From: Hyphomicrobium sp. | GTDB taxonomy: Bacteria; Pseudomonadota; Alphaproteobacteria; Rhizobiales; Hyphomicrobiaceae | Assembly (NCBI GenBank): GCA_021732485.1 | Contig: JAKFUV010000007.1 | Span: 1-46,457 of the forward strand | Length of the DNA: 46,457 nucleotides | Reading direction: 5' to 3' | Program-made: the position numbers and the translations under genes | The notes under the pieces: generated by a model | What the model was told of the DNA's origin: nothing | Databases searched by the model: none | What the model saw: only the letters and a program-made list of their open reading frames with translations | Shown here: piece by piece, positions 37,117-46,330 of the stretch | How positions within the stretch are numbered: position 1 is the first letter of the stretch | Layout of the letters: each line of letters begins with the position of its first letter

Positions 37117-37452
37117 TCACGAGCGGTTTCTATCGACATCGCTCGGTCCGAAAGCGATCTCACCCGTCGCCGGATCGAATAAATTCCGCCACTCCGGATT
37201 GAAGTTCATAATCAGTCGTACCTTCCAGGCGCGGTGCCAATCTTTAAGTCGCTTCTCGCGCCCGATCGCATCCATCATCGTCTCAAAAAATTCGTAGAAC
37301 ACGAGCATCTTAATGCCGTGCCTTTTTGTAAATCCGTCAAGCAATTCTTGGTCGTGCGTCGCCATACGCGCGTGCAGATCGCTGGTCACACCGATGTACA
37401 AAATACCATTTGGTGCACTCGCTAGAATGTAAACGCACGGTCGCTTATTCAT
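37117..37452 (-). CDS. GIY-YIG nuclease-domain protein (UPF0213-like)
   Basis: A 111-residue stand-alone GIY-YIG domain. The signature is VYILASAPNGILYIGVTSDLHARM (here Val-Tyr-Ile ... Leu-Tyr-Ile-Gly), then the catalytic Arg region DLHARMATHD, KMLVFYEFF with the Glu, and REKRLKDWHRAWKVRLI. It is small and lacks any DNA-binding extension. REP-like palindromes lie on both sides, and a direct repeat brackets the gene. This suggests a role in, or hitch-hiking with, repeat movement. It might equally be a host repair nuclease. Confidence 0.88.
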   Translation of the reverse strand: MNKRPCVYILASAPNGILYIGVTSDLHARMATHDQELLDGFTKRHGIKMLVFYEFFETMMDAIGREKRLKDWHRAWKVRLIMNFNPEWRNLFDPATGEIAFGPSDVDRNRS

Positions 37453-37922
37453 TCGACGCCGGGGTCATCAATGCGGTGACATTCGAATAACATTCATCCG
37501 GCGCGACCTTGCCGTGGATCCCGGCCTCCGCCGGGATGACGTCAGAGGGTGAAGGACCATTCTCGCCTCACCATACAGTACCCTCCGAGCAGCCGACATT
37601 GGTCATTTCGGTTCATCGCGACCAATCTCACCACACCGTCATCCCGGCGCACGAGCCGTATGACCTATGAACAGCTCTTAGCGATTGGCCGCAGTCGCGA
37701 CGTCATCACGTAAATCACCACACCGTCATGCCGACGCGACTCCTTAGAAGTCCCTTCAGGGACAGGTCGGCATCCACGACAAGGATCAAAGAGCGGATGC
37801 GACCGGTCCGCGACGAACCAACCACACCGTCATGCCGACGCGACTCCTTAGAAGTCCCTTCAGAAAAAGGCCGTTATCCACGACGAGCACCCGACAGCGC
37901 CATGTCGCGCGCGATGGTCGGG
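37453..37922. repeat. REP-like palindrome cluster, right of the GIY-YIG gene
   Basis: This 470-bp gap contains a unit at 37513-37541 (CCCGGCCTCCGCCGGG core, same orientation as 36820), a degenerate half unit near 37633, and two units (37721-37779 and 37826-37883). Those two share the loop CGACTCCTTAGAAGTCCC between ATGCCGAC and its partner arm; the second arm of the last unit is decayed. The 63-bp segment 37771-37833 repeats 36989-37051 with few changes, same direction. Confidence 0.8.
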
Positions 37923-38324
37923 TCACTTCGCCTTGTCGCCGCCGCCCGGCTGATAGTTGATAACAATACACGCCACCGCCAGCAGCAAAATCGCACCGCT
38001 TTCGTAAAGCAAATTGACCGGCGGCTGATCCTTGCCCTGAAGAATGACAAGACGGGCCAGCGCTGTGATGGCGATGAACAGCGGCAGCGTAATCGGAATT
38101 TTCTTGCTGTCGTAATAGACGCCGACCATGGCCAGCACCTCGACGTAAATGAACATCAGCAGCAGATCCTTGAGCGCCACCGAGCGGCCATCGATGATGA
38201 CGTAGACTTCCTGCACCATCGCTGCGACCGTGAACACGGCAATGACCAGCAGGAACACGTTTTCCATCTGATGAATCGTGGCGCTGATGGCACTGCGATA
38301 GGGCCTGGTATCGATCGGTTCCAT
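37923..38324 (-). CDS. psiE: PsiE-family membrane protein
   Basis: A 133-residue membrane protein like phosphate-starvation-inducible PsiE. About four hydrophobic segments: ENVFLLVIAVFTVAAMVQEVYVII, LKDLLLMFIYVEVLAMVGVYY, ITLPLFIAITALARLVIL and GAILLLAVACIVIN. ATG at 38324 is chosen because TGGAG lies 4-5 nt upstream; further in-frame ATGs at 38339 and 38351 are possible. Mechanism unknown. The repeat cluster lies directly behind it. Confidence 0.82.
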   Translation of the reverse strand: MEPIDTRPYRSAISATIHQMENVFLLVIAVFTVAAMVQEVYVIIDGRSVALKDLLLMFIYVEVLAMVGVYYDSKKIPITLPLFIAITALARLVILQGKDQPPVNLLYESGAILLLAVACIVINYQPGGGDKAK

Positions 38325-38488
38325 GAAGCTCCACGTCATCGTTGTGCGCATATGTGATCTTGCGCTCATATGTGATCGTCGCACGCATTTCATCGCCGCG
38401 CGCGGGTGAAGTGTACCGCCGCCGATGATCTTACACGCGTTCGCGCCCGCCGGATGACAGCGCGGCCACAAACGCCACGGCGATTGCA

Positions 38489-39286
38489 TCAGGAAAAGTT
38501 GATTTGCATGCCGTCATACGCCGGCTCGATGCCGGCGGGCAATTCGCGACGCAGCGTCTCATAATCGATCTCGCTCGTCATGTGCGTCAGGATCGTGCGC
38601 TTGGGCTTCAAGCGCTCGGCCCAGTGGACCGCCTGTTTGACGCTGAAATGACTGTCATGCGGCGTGTACCGCAACGCATCGACCACCCACACGTCAAGGC
38701 CTTCGAGCAGCGCCAGCGAGCTCTCCGGAATGGCGCTGATATCGGGCGAATACGCCACATCGCGGACCCGGTAGCCGAGCGAAGATATATCGCCATGCGT
38801 CTGCGGGATCGGCGTTGCCGTGATCGCACCGCCCTCGCCCGAGATCTCAAGCGGCGATACGCCATCGAATTCAAAACCGTTTAGTATCGGCCGATACGGA
38901 GAGCCTGCCGGCGTCGCGAAGCAATAAGCGAAGCGAAGCTTCAGGCTGTCGCCGGTCGCCTTGTCGAAATACACATCGACGCGCTTCTTCATTTGAAACG
39001 CCACCATGCGCAAATCATCGATGCCGTGTGTATGGTCGGCATGATCGTGCGTATAGAGCACGCCGTCCAGCGCCAGCAATCGCACCGCCAAAATTTGCTC
39101 GCGAAAATCCGGTGAGGTGTCGATCAGAACCGACGTGCACCCGGCGCCGCCCATGCGCTCGAACAGCGCCGAGCATCGCAGCCGCCGGTTCTTCGGGTTG
39201 GCTGGATCGCACGATCCCCAATTCATGCCGATGCGCGGCACGCCGCCCGATGAGCCGCAGCCGAGGATGGTCAAGCGATAGCTCAT
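38489..39286 (-). CDS. MBL-fold metallohydrolase (PhnP-like)
   Basis: A 265-residue metallo-beta-lactamase-fold hydrolase. It opens with LTILGCGSSGGVPRIG, the PhnP/RNase Z-like start, and has the metal motif THDHADHTHGIDD (residues ~79-91) with later His in TPIPQTHGDISSLGYRV and ILTHMTSEIDYE. PhnP homologues hydrolyse cyclic ribose phosphates; no phn genes are near, so a phosphodiesterase role is only inferred. The start overlaps the tatD stop by 4 bp (ATGA). Confidence 0.9.
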   Translation of the reverse strand: MSYRLTILGCGSSGGVPRIGMNWGSCDPANPKNRRLRCSALFERMGGAGCTSVLIDTSPDFREQILAVRLLALDGVLYTHDHADHTHGIDDLRMVAFQMKKRVDVYFDKATGDSLKLRFAYCFATPAGSPYRPILNGFEFDGVSPLEISGEGGAITATPIPQTHGDISSLGYRVRDVAYSPDISAIPESSLALLEGLDVWVVDALRYTPHDSHFSVKQAVHWAERLKPKRTILTHMTSEIDYETLRRELPAGIEPAYDGMQINFS

Positions 39287-40131
39287 GCGCCGCCAGTACC
39301 TTCGCCGGAAGCCCCGCCGCTGCCGACGCTCGTCACAGCAGTTGCCACCGCACCGGTCCGATCAGCTTTGGTATAGAGCCTGAAAAAATTCTCCGTGGTC
39401 GCCGTTGCGATCGCCTCGCGTGTCACACCTTTCACGTCGGCCAGCGCCGCCGCCGTGCGCACCACATAGCTTGGCTCGTTGGTTTTGCCTCGAAACGGAT
39501 CGGGCGCGAGGAACGGCGCGTCGGTTTCAACCAGCAGCCGGTCGAGCGGGATGTCGCGGGCAATATCGCGCAAAGCCTCTGACTTCTTGAACGTGATGAC
39601 ACCGCTGAATGAGACGTAAAGCCCAAGATCAACCGCCCGCATCGCAAGCTCGCGGCCGCCGGTGAAGCAATGCAGCACCGCCGGAAACGCGCCTTTCGCA
39701 TGCTCATCTTGAAGGATTGCGAGCGTATCGGCATCGGCGTCGCGGGTGTGGATTTCGAGCGGCAACCCGGTTTCGCGCGCCGCCTGAATGTGCCGGCGAA
39801 AGCCCTCGGCTTGGGCCGCCGCCGACGCATGCTGATAATAATAATCGAGACCCGCTTCGCCGACCGCGACGACTTTGGGATGCCGGGCAAGATCCAAAAT
39901 CATAGCCAGCGGCACGTCATGTTCTTCGTCGGCATTATGGGGATGCGTGCCGACCGAACAATAAACGCTTGAATATTTTTCAGCCACCGCCAGCACCCGC
40001 TCGAACTGGCGAACGCGCGTCGAGATCGTCACCATCATGCCAACGCCATTGGCATGCGCGCGGGCGACGATCTGGTCGAGATCATCGGCGAACTGCGGAA
40101 AATCCAGATGACAGTGATGATCGACGAGCAT
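39283..40131 (-). CDS. tatD: TatD-family metal-dependent hydrolase
   Basis: A 282-residue TatD/YcfH-type deoxyribonuclease-like TIM barrel. Metal ligands are visible in DHHCHLDFP, VAVGEAGLDYYYQ, LEIHTRDADAD, LHCFTGG and LLVETDAPFLAP. The start is ATG at 40131 (TGATG overlap with metG) or GTG at 40134. Linkage tmk-holB-metG-tatD-MBL is common in bacteria. A C-terminal Gly/Ser tail is extra. Confidence 0.94.
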   Translation of the reverse strand: MLVDHHCHLDFPQFADDLDQIVARAHANGVGMMVTISTRVRQFERVLAVAEKYSSVYCSVGTHPHNADEEHDVPLAMILDLARHPKVVAVGEAGLDYYYQHASAAAQAEGFRRHIQAARETGLPLEIHTRDADADTLAILQDEHAKGAFPAVLHCFTGGRELAMRAVDLGLYVSFSGVITFKKSEALRDIARDIPLDRLLVETDAPFLAPDPFRGKTNEPSYVVRTAAALADVKGVTREAIATATTENFFRLYTKADRTGAVATAVTSVGSGGASGEGTGGA

Positions 40132-41729
40132 CACGCGCTCTCAGCCTTTTTCTTTCCACCGCCCTTGAGTGGTGCCGCTGAGTCGGCTTCGGCACCAGGA
40201 TCGACATAGCGCGGGAACACGCCTTCGGGCGCCGGTAACGCGGTGCCGGGTTGCAGGCGGCCTGCCGCTCCAAGGTTCGCAAACGTCCGTTCGCTTGCAT
40301 CGACAGCCAGCAGATCAAGCAGCTTATCGGCCAGCGCCGGCATCACCGGCAAAGCCAGGATCGCAAACTGGCGCACGCAGTCCGCCGTGACATAGAGGAT
40401 CGTCTCCATGCGGGCCGGGTCTGTTTTCTTCTTGGCCCACGGCTCTTCGGCGGCAAAATAGCGGTTGGCGTCGGCGATCACCGCCCACACCGCGTCGAGA
40501 TATTTGGTGATCGCCTGGCGATCCATGTCGGCCCGGGCTTTTGCATAGATCGCGTCGGTCGCGTCGATCAGCGCTTCATCTTGCGGCGTGAACACGCCCG
40601 CGCGCGGCACCACGCCATCGCAATTTTTCGCAATCATCGACAGCGACCGCTGCGCCAGATTGCCGAGGTTGTTGGCGAGATCGGCATTGATCCGGTTGGC
40701 GATGGCGTCCGCCGAATAGTTTCCGTCCTGCCCAAAGTTCACTTCGCGCATAAAGAAATAGCGAAGCTGATCGCGCCCGTAGGCAGCGACGAGATCGAAC
40801 GGATCGACGACATTGCCGACCGACTTCGACATCTTCTCACCCTTGTTCAGCACGAAGCCGTGGCTGAACACGCGGCCGGGCAGTGGCAGCCCAGCGCTCA
40901 TCAAGAAGGCCGGCCAATAGACGGCGTGAAACCGCACGATATCCTTGCCGATGACGTGCACGTCGGCGGGCCAGAACTTTGCTCGCGAGCCACCGCCAGT
41001 CAGTAGCCCCGTCGCCGTCAGATAGTTGGTCAGCGCATCGACCCACACGTACATGACGTGCCCGGCCGCGCCCGGTACCGGAATGCCCCAGTCGAGTGTC
41101 GAGCGCGAGATCGACAGATCATCGAGCCCCATCGACACGAAACTCACGACCTCGTTGCGCCGCTCGGGCGGCAGAATGAAATCCGGGTGCGCGGCGTAGT
41201 GCGCCAGCAGCTTGTCCTGGTAGGCCGAGAGGCGAAAGAAGTACGTCTCTTCTTCGTTCCACTCGACGGGTGTGCCGGTCGGGATCGCGACCCGCGCGCC
41301 GTCGCGCACGTCGGTCTCGGTTTCCTTGTAGTAGGTCTCGTCGCGAACCGAGTACCAGCCGCCGTACTTTTTCAGGAAGATATCGCCGGCTGCCTCCATC
41401 CGCCGCCAGATTTCAGCACTCGCCTCGTAGTGGCGCGGCTCGGTGGTGCGCACGAAATCATCGTTCGAGAGACCAAGCACGGCTGCCAGCTCGATGAAGC
41501 GCTGGGCGTTTTTGTCGGCGAGCGCCGACGGCGTCATGCCCTCCTTCAGCGCCGTCTGTTTCATCTTCAAACCGTGCTCGTCGGTGCCGGTGACAAAGAA
41601 CACGTCCTTGCCGTCGAGGCGCTCGAAGCGGGCGATGCAGTCCGTGGCAATCGCTTCGTAGGCGTGGCCGATGTGGGGCGCGCCGTTGGGGTACGAAATC
41701 GCCGTCGTGATGTAGAAAGTCTCTGCCAC
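40131..41729 (-). CDS. metG: Methionyl-tRNA synthetase
   Basis: A 532-residue class I methionyl-tRNA synthetase. The HIGH motif is [10 protein letters not shown] (residues ~18-22) and KMSKS is in [16 protein letters not shown] (near residue 300). The connective domain lacks the four zinc Cys, as in the short alphaproteobacterial type, and no C-terminal tRNA-binding OB domain is present; the end is Lys-rich. Start is GTG at 41729, after AAGGA. A 63-bp gap separates it from holB. Confidence 0.97.
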   Translation of the reverse strand: MAETFYITTAISYPNGAPHIGHAYEAIATDCIARFERLDGKDVFFVTGTDEHGLKMKQTALKEGMTPSALADKNAQRFIELAAVLGLSNDDFVRTTEPRHYEASAEIWRRMEAAGDIFLKKYGGWYSVRDETYYKETETDVRDGARVAIPTGTPVEWNEEETYFFRLSAYQDKLLAHYAAHPDFILPPERRNEVVSFVSMGLDDLSISRSTLDWGIPVPGAAGHVMYVWVDALTNYLTATGLLTGGGSRAKFWPADVHVIGKDIVRFHAVYWPAFLMSAGLPLPGRVFSHGFVLNKGEKMSKSVGNVVDPFDLVAAYGRDQLRYFFMREVNFGQDGNYSADAIANRINADLANNLGNLAQRSLSMIAKNCDGVVPRAGVFTPQDEALIDATDAIYAKARADMDRQAITKYLDAVWAVIADANRYFAAEEPWAKKKTDPARMETILYVTADCVRQFAILALPVMPALADKLLDLLAVDASERTFANLGAAGRLQPGTALPAPEGVFPRYVDPGAEADSAAPLKGGGKKKAESA

Positions 41730-41792
41730 GTCGTGGGTCGTCCTTGGTTGGGCGCGCCGTCAGCACCGCGTCGTCGCCGCTCTAACGAGAGA

Positions 41793-42920
41793 TCACGATG
41801 GCGTCCGGCTGGCGGACTCGAGCCGCATCAGGCTCGTCAAAATGAGCGACTTGCGATCGAGATTGAGTTGCATCGCCTCGGCCCGTTCGCGGGCCAGTGT
41901 TTCCCATAGCTCCGCGAAGGTGGCAAGCCGCGCCGGTCCGATCAGCCGGTGGGCAAGGCTGACGTCCGCCGCGCTACCCTGCCCGGTAGCTTCAGCCCGG
42001 ATCAGGCGGGCGAGCGTATCGGCCAGCAATCCGCCAAACAGCACGAACTTGGCGTCGTTCGCCGCGCCCTGCAATTCGTCGCCGAGCCCGTGCGCCGCCG
42101 CCATATCGAGCTTCGGCAGGCTCGCTAAAAGTTTGTCGATGCGGGCCTGCAAGGTGAACCCGCCGGTATCGGCCAGCGTCAGGGCGCGGCGCACGCTGCC
42201 GCCTGAAATCCGTTCCATGTCGGCCCAAACTTCGGGTGATGGCTCGGCTTTGTTGGCAGCCGTCAGTGCGGTTTGCACCGCCCGGCGCAGATCATCCGCC
42301 GACAGTGGCGATAGAGGCAGCATCCGGCAGCGCGAGCGAATGGTTGCCAGCAAGCGGCCGGGCGCCGACGACACAATCAAAAACACCGTGCGCGACGGCG
42401 GCTCTTCGAGCGACTTCAACAGCGCGTTGGCGGCATTCATGTTCAACTCGTCGGCGCTATCGACGATGATGACGCGACGTCCGCCCTCCTCCGCACTCAT
42501 CGCCAGAAACGATTTGAGCCGCCGCACGTCATCGACTGCGATCGACTGAGCGAACCGCTTGGCCTTAGCATCGTAGCCGCGCCGGATCACCAGCAGGCCC
42601 GGATGCGACAGCGCCGTCACTTGCCGGTACGCGGTGCTGTCGATCGCCACGTCGAGCGCGTCGCCGAACAGATCGCGCTCGCCCTCCCGCGCCAGCGCCG
42701 CGCGCGCGAACCGATACGCCAGCGTCGCCTTGCCAATCCCCGCCGCACCGGTGATCAGCCAAGCATGATGCATCCGCTTCGACGCCAAAGCGTCGGCAAA
42801 GATCCGCTCCGCTTCCCCGTGGCCGATGACGGCGCCTGTCTCGCGCGGATGGGCAAAGCCGTCGAGCCGATCGGCTTCCGGCAAAACCTCGGCGTCAGCG
42901 CTGAGCGCCGCTCGCGCCAT
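41793..42920 (-). CDS. holB: DNA polymerase III delta' subunit
   Basis: A 375-residue delta' of the clamp loader. The P-loop is ITGAAGIGKATLAYRF (with Ala where ATP-active subunits have their catalytic residues), Walker B-like VIIVDSADELNMNAANALLK, the sensor region PPSRTVFLIVSSAPGRLLATIRSRC with the SRC motif, and a C-terminal collar domain. No zinc-binding Cys cluster is visible, typical for alphaproteobacteria. TAATG overlap with tmk gives translational coupling. Confidence 0.95.
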   Translation of the reverse strand: MARAALSADAEVLPEADRLDGFAHPRETGAVIGHGEAERIFADALASKRMHHAWLITGAAGIGKATLAYRFARAALAREGERDLFGDALDVAIDSTAYRQVTALSHPGLLVIRRGYDAKAKRFAQSIAVDDVRRLKSFLAMSAEEGGRRVIIVDSADELNMNAANALLKSLEEPPSRTVFLIVSSAPGRLLATIRSRCRMLPLSPLSADDLRRAVQTALTAANKAEPSPEVWADMERISGGSVRRALTLADTGGFTLQARIDKLLASLPKLDMAAAHGLGDELQGAANDAKFVLFGGLLADTLARLIRAEATGQGSAADVSLAHRLIGPARLATFAELWETLARERAEAMQLNLDRKSLILTSLMRLESASRTPS

Positions 42921-43549
42921 TACAGCACCATCGACAACAGCCGATCGCTGACCGCCTGCCAGACGGCGGCTTCGACACTGGCGACCGGCAGATGGCCATC
43001 GATCAGAATGCAGCGACCCGGTTCGGCTTCGGCGATTTCAAGAAACCCCTGCCGCAGTGTTTCATGCGTCTCGATGCGTTCGGCATCATAGCGCGACAGC
43101 GTTCCACGGCTGGCGGCCCGATGAAGCCCTTCGCTCGCCGGCAGATCGAGAATAAGCGTCAGATCGGGCAGGTCGGCACCCACCGTGTAGCGCTCCAGCT
43201 GTCCAATGAAGTCCCGCTCCAGCCCGTACAGCTTTCCTTGATAGACGCGCGTTGAATCGATGAAGCGGTCCGAAATAACCCACGTGCCGTCATCGAGCGC
43301 CGGGCGGATGACGCCGGTCATATGTTCGGCGCGCGCGGCCGCAAACAGCAGCAACTCCGTCACAGGGTCCTGCGGGCGATCCTTCAAAATCAGCGCGCGA
43401 ATATCTTCGCCGAGCGCCGTGCCGCCGGGTTCGCGCGTCACCAGCGTCGCAATCCCCGCGCCTTCGAGCCGAAGCGCCAAGGCTTTCGCCTGGGTGGATT
43501 TTCCAGCCCCCTCGCCGCCTTCAAACGTAATAAACCGTCCGCGTTGCAT
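42920..43549 (-). CDS. tmk: Thymidylate kinase
   Basis: A 209-residue dTMP kinase. The P-loop is FEGGEGAGKSTQ (residues 9-20), the DR(Y/F)-type motif is VISDRFIDSTRVYQG, and TREPGGT is the substrate motif. The LID region is short. It phosphorylates dTMP to dTDP. It precedes holB with a one-base overlap. Confidence 0.97.
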   Translation of the reverse strand: MQRGRFITFEGGEGAGKSTQAKALALRLEGAGIATLVTREPGGTALGEDIRALILKDRPQDPVTELLLFAAARAEHMTGVIRPALDDGTWVISDRFIDSTRVYQGKLYGLERDFIGQLERYTVGADLPDLTLILDLPASEGLHRAASRGTLSRYDAERIETHETLRQGFLEIAEAEPGRCILIDGHLPVASVEAAVWQAVSDRLLSMVL

Positions 43550-43619
43550 CGCGCTGCCCCATGTCGCCGTCGTCGCGCCGATGACCGCCGCCGTCCGGCC
43601 GCACCCGCGTCATCCGACT

Positions 43620-44864
43620 TTAAAGCGCCAGCCGCCGCAGCGCCATCCACACCAGCGAGCCGAGCCCCTTGCGAATAATGCCGCCGGACTCGACATCTTC
43701 GGTCGCATAGAGAGGAATTTCGGCACTCGCGGTCGACGTACTGGTGACGCGCAGCACCGCCACCTGATCGCCCTGCTTGATCGGCGGCTTGAGCGGCGCG
43801 TGATAGACGATTTCAGCGGTCAGCCGCTGGTTGGCTGGAACCTTCGGCACCGACATGATGATGTCGCCCTTACCGGCCAGCGGCACACTGAAACTTTTCC
43901 CGCCCCACACCCGCGCCTGGCCGACGATTTCGCCGCTATCGAAAAGTTTCACCTGGCTGATCGATGAAAATCCCCACTTGATCAGCTTGGTCGCTTCGGC
44001 CTTGCGATCTTCCGGCGTCGCCAGCCCCGACACCACCACGATGACGCGCCGGCCATCCTGCACCGCCGATGCCACCAGCCCGTGACCTGCGTCCTGCGTA
44101 AACCCCGTCTTCAAGCCGTCGACGCCGAAATCGAGAAACAGCAGCGGATTGCGATTGAAGAACTTGTGCGTGCGGTAGTTGAATTGCCGCTCAGCAAACA
44201 CCGGATAGCGGTCCGGGTATTCGCTGATCAGGAAGCGTGCGAGTGTGGCGAGCTCCCGCGCCGACATCAATTGTTGCGGATGGGGCAACCCGGTTGCATT
44301 TCCGAAGGTCGATTTTTCCAAACCGATGCGGCGGGCTTCTTCGGTCATGCGTTTGGCAAACGCGGCTTCGCTGCCGCTGATGTGTTCGGCAATTGAGATC
44401 GCCGCGTCATTGCCGGATTGGATGGCGATGCCACGGATCAACTGATCGACGCTGGCTTTCGTGTTGATCGGCACCATCATCGCCGATGTGCCGGACGGCG
44501 CGCCGCCCGTGCGCCAGGCGTTCTCACTCATGACGATCTCGTCCGAAAGTGAAATCTTGCCGTCCTTAATGTCCTTGAACAGCACGGCCAGCGTCATCAG
44601 CTTGCTCATGCTGGCCGGCGGCGACAGGTCATCGGCGTTGCGTTGAAACAGCAGCGCGCCGCTGGCTGCCTCCATCAAAATGGCGCGCGGCGCCTTGGTG
44701 GTGAAAGCGCCGCTCTCGCCACCGCCCGCCTGCAACGGTGTGCCGGAAAGCAACCCTGCCATGCTGGAGATCAGCGCGACGATCGCAAGCGCCAGCACGC
44801 GGCCAAGCCCGCCTGCCCGCCATAGCGAAAGTGGGTGTCGAACGATGTGCACGCGCTTAGCCAT
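43620..44864 (-). CDS. dacC: D-alanyl-D-alanine carboxypeptidase (S11, penicillin-binding)
   Basis: A 414-residue low-molecular-weight PBP that trims the terminal D-Ala of peptidoglycan stems. It has an N-terminal membrane/signal segment (LGRVLALAIVALISSMAGLL), active site Ser85-x-x-Lys88 (SMSK), Ser150-Gly-Asn (SGN) and KTG in VDGLKTGFTQDAG. A C-terminal PBP5-associated domain precedes an amphipathic anchor (SLVWMALRRLAL). ATG at 44864 is chosen; upstream frame is Asp/Arg-rich and non-family. The dacC, dacA and dacD names cannot be told apart here. Confidence 0.93.
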   Translation of the reverse strand: MAKRVHIVRHPLSLWRAGGLGRVLALAIVALISSMAGLLSGTPLQAGGGESGAFTTKAPRAILMEAASGALLFQRNADDLSPPASMSKLMTLAVLFKDIKDGKISLSDEIVMSENAWRTGGAPSGTSAMMVPINTKASVDQLIRGIAIQSGNDAAISIAEHISGSEAAFAKRMTEEARRIGLEKSTFGNATGLPHPQQLMSARELATLARFLISEYPDRYPVFAERQFNYRTHKFFNRNPLLFLDFGVDGLKTGFTQDAGHGLVASAVQDGRRVIVVVSGLATPEDRKAEATKLIKWGFSSISQVKLFDSGEIVGQARVWGGKSFSVPLAGKGDIIMSVPKVPANQRLTAEIVYHAPLKPPIKQGDQVAVLRVTSTSTASAEIPLYATEDVESGGIIRKGLGSLVWMALRRLAL

Positions 44865-44986
44865 GCGCGGACTATCGCGGTCGGCGATCGGCCGGTCAAT
44901 GTCCGCCGCCAAAGCAACCCGCACCGCATGCGTGCCGTCCAAATATTTCTGTGTCTTCTAAACAGACGGCAAGGACAGCCGCCCCA

Positions 44987-45928
44987 TCAGTCCGGCTGAG
45001 CGCGGTCCACGTCAGCCGCTGCCGGCACTGGCCTACTGACTGGCCTACTGACTGGCCCACCGACCGGCCCACTCACCGGCCCACCCAATCCAGACCGGCC
45101 ACTCAGCCGCCCGCGATAATCCGTCGCCGACCAGCTACGCTCTGGCGCACTGGCTGGCACGCCGTCCCACATGCGCGATGGCACGTCATCCGCCGACCGC
45201 GGCGACGCTTGCCAGCTCAACCGCTCACGCTCAGGTGCCGGATAGGCGCCAAACGGCGCGTCCTCTGCCGACGCCACCGGCCTAAAGCTAACATCACGCC
45301 CGCCCTCGGCCCCACCTTCGGCCAGAAAACGCCGCTCGCGCCGGTCATCGCCGTCTAGCGGCGCCCTGCCCGCATACCGAACCCGCACCGGCGCGTGGCC
45401 CTGGCCGTCATAGCCCAGCGCCCGCGCCGAGGCGTGCGATAAGTCGATGATCCGTCCCGCCACATAAGGTCCGCGATCGTTGACGCGCACCAGCACCGTC
45501 CGCCCGTTGCGCAAATTCGTGACATAGGCATAAGACGGCAGCGGCAGCGTCGGATGCGCCGCCGTCAGTGCCGACTTGTCGAAAATCTCACCATTGGCGG
45601 TCTTGCGGCCATGGAAATCGGCGCCGTACCACGAGCCGGTGCCTTGGCGATCGTAGCCCGGCTCGTCGCGCGGCACATACCAGCGGCCGGCGACCTTGTA
45701 GGGACTGCCCAGCTTGTAGCTGCCACCGCCTTTACGAACCGGACCGTCGTGCGTAATGACGCGCGGGCTTGAGCTGACGCCGTATTCAGATTCGGTGAAC
45801 AATGGCCGCGACACGCCCGAGTTATTGCTTGGCGCATTCGAACAGCCGGACAAAAGACCGGCCAAAGTGGCAGCCGTTGCGGCCATTGCGGCCAAACCGG
45901 CGCGCGGACGAAACTTCAGGACGTTCAT
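44987..45928 (-). CDS. rlpA: RlpA-like septal-ring lipoprotein / lytic transglycosylase
   Basis: A 313-residue lipoprotein with lipobox LLSGC (Cys29). The DPBB core is TGSWYGADFHGRKTANGEIFDKSALTAAHPTLPLPSYAYVTNLRNGRTVLVRVNDRGPY, with the family Asp/His. RlpA cleaves denuded glycan strands at the septum in some species. The usual C-terminal SPOR domain is not evident; instead there is a low-complexity tail with GPV(S/G) repeats from five 12-bp units. It is next to dacC, consistent with cell-wall work. Confidence 0.92.
   Translation of the reverse strand: MNVLKFRPRAGLAAMAATAATLAGLLSGCSNAPSNNSGVSRPLFTESEYGVSSSPRVITHDGPVRKGGGSYKLGSPYKVAGRWYVPRDEPGYDRQGTGSWYGADFHGRKTANGEIFDKSALTAAHPTLPLPSYAYVTNLRNGRTVLVRVNDRGPYVAGRIIDLSHASARALGYDGQGHAPVRVRYAGRAPLDGDDRRERRFLAEGGAEGGRDVSFRPVASAEDAPFGAYPAPERERLSWQASPRSADDVPSRMWDGVPASAPERSWSATDYRGRLSGRSGLGGPVSGPVGGPVSRPVSRPVPAAADVDRAQPD
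45028..45087 (-). repeat. Five 12-bp tandem repeats at the end of rlpA
   Basis: Units related to CTGGCCTACTGA occupy 45028-45039 and 45040-45051 (identical), then three diverged copies to 45087. On the coding strand they give four-residue repeats (G/S/R)PV(S/G). They are in frame, so copy number can change length without frameshift. Confidence 0.85.
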
Positions 45929-46230
45929 TCAGCCGACAACGCTCCCAACACCACACACCTTCGCCGCAAATACTCCGCCGCAGCCCAACCCATAGCCCCG
46001 CTTCACAGCGCCGTGAGGGCTGAAGCGGGCCGTTTTGAAGGCACGGACCGGCGTTAAATGTGTTTAGCAGAGCCGCGTTAGGGTCAGGTAAAGGCCGCAG
46101 AAATCGCGTTCAAAGAGTCTTCACGGATCGATCACTTGAGCGTTTGCCGCGAACCGGTTACGACACGTCGCGAGCGGCACGACGTGCAGCCGGTGACAAA
46201 CACCCACCGGCCGCGTTGCGCCGCCGATGC
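45929..46230. other. Intergenic region before tRNA-Ser
   Basis: About 300 bp without a supported gene. It should contain the tRNA promoter and the rlpA promoter on the other strand. I did not identify clear -35/-10 boxes. Confidence 0.4.
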
Positions 46231-46320
46231 GGAGGGGTGGCCGAGTGGTTTAAGGCACCGGTCTTGAAAACCGGCGTAGGCGCAAGTCTACCGTGGGTTC
46301 GAATCCCACCCCCTCCGCCA
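46231..46320 (+). tRNA. tRNA-Ser (anticodon UGA)
   Basis: A 90-nt tRNA with CCA encoded. The acceptor GGAGGGG pairs with CCCCTCC before G-CCA. D-arm GCCGAG..., anticodon stem ACCGGTCTTGAAAACCGG with loop CTTGAAA giving anticodon TGA, long class II variable arm (GTAGGCGCAAGTCTACC), and TpsiC arm GTGGGTTCGAATCCCAC. It reads UCA codons. A T-run (46321-46326) follows directly. Confidence 0.97.
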
Positions 46321-46330
46321 TTTTTTGCTC

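Noticed and set aside
36820..37883. CRISPR array
   Set aside because: Repeats are palindromic, of mixed orientation and irregular spacing, with no uniform spacers and no cas genes.
38340..38390. Short direct repeat ATATGTGATC upstream of psiE
   Set aside because: Two 10-mers 18 bp apart with no further copies noticed; too little to call an operator.
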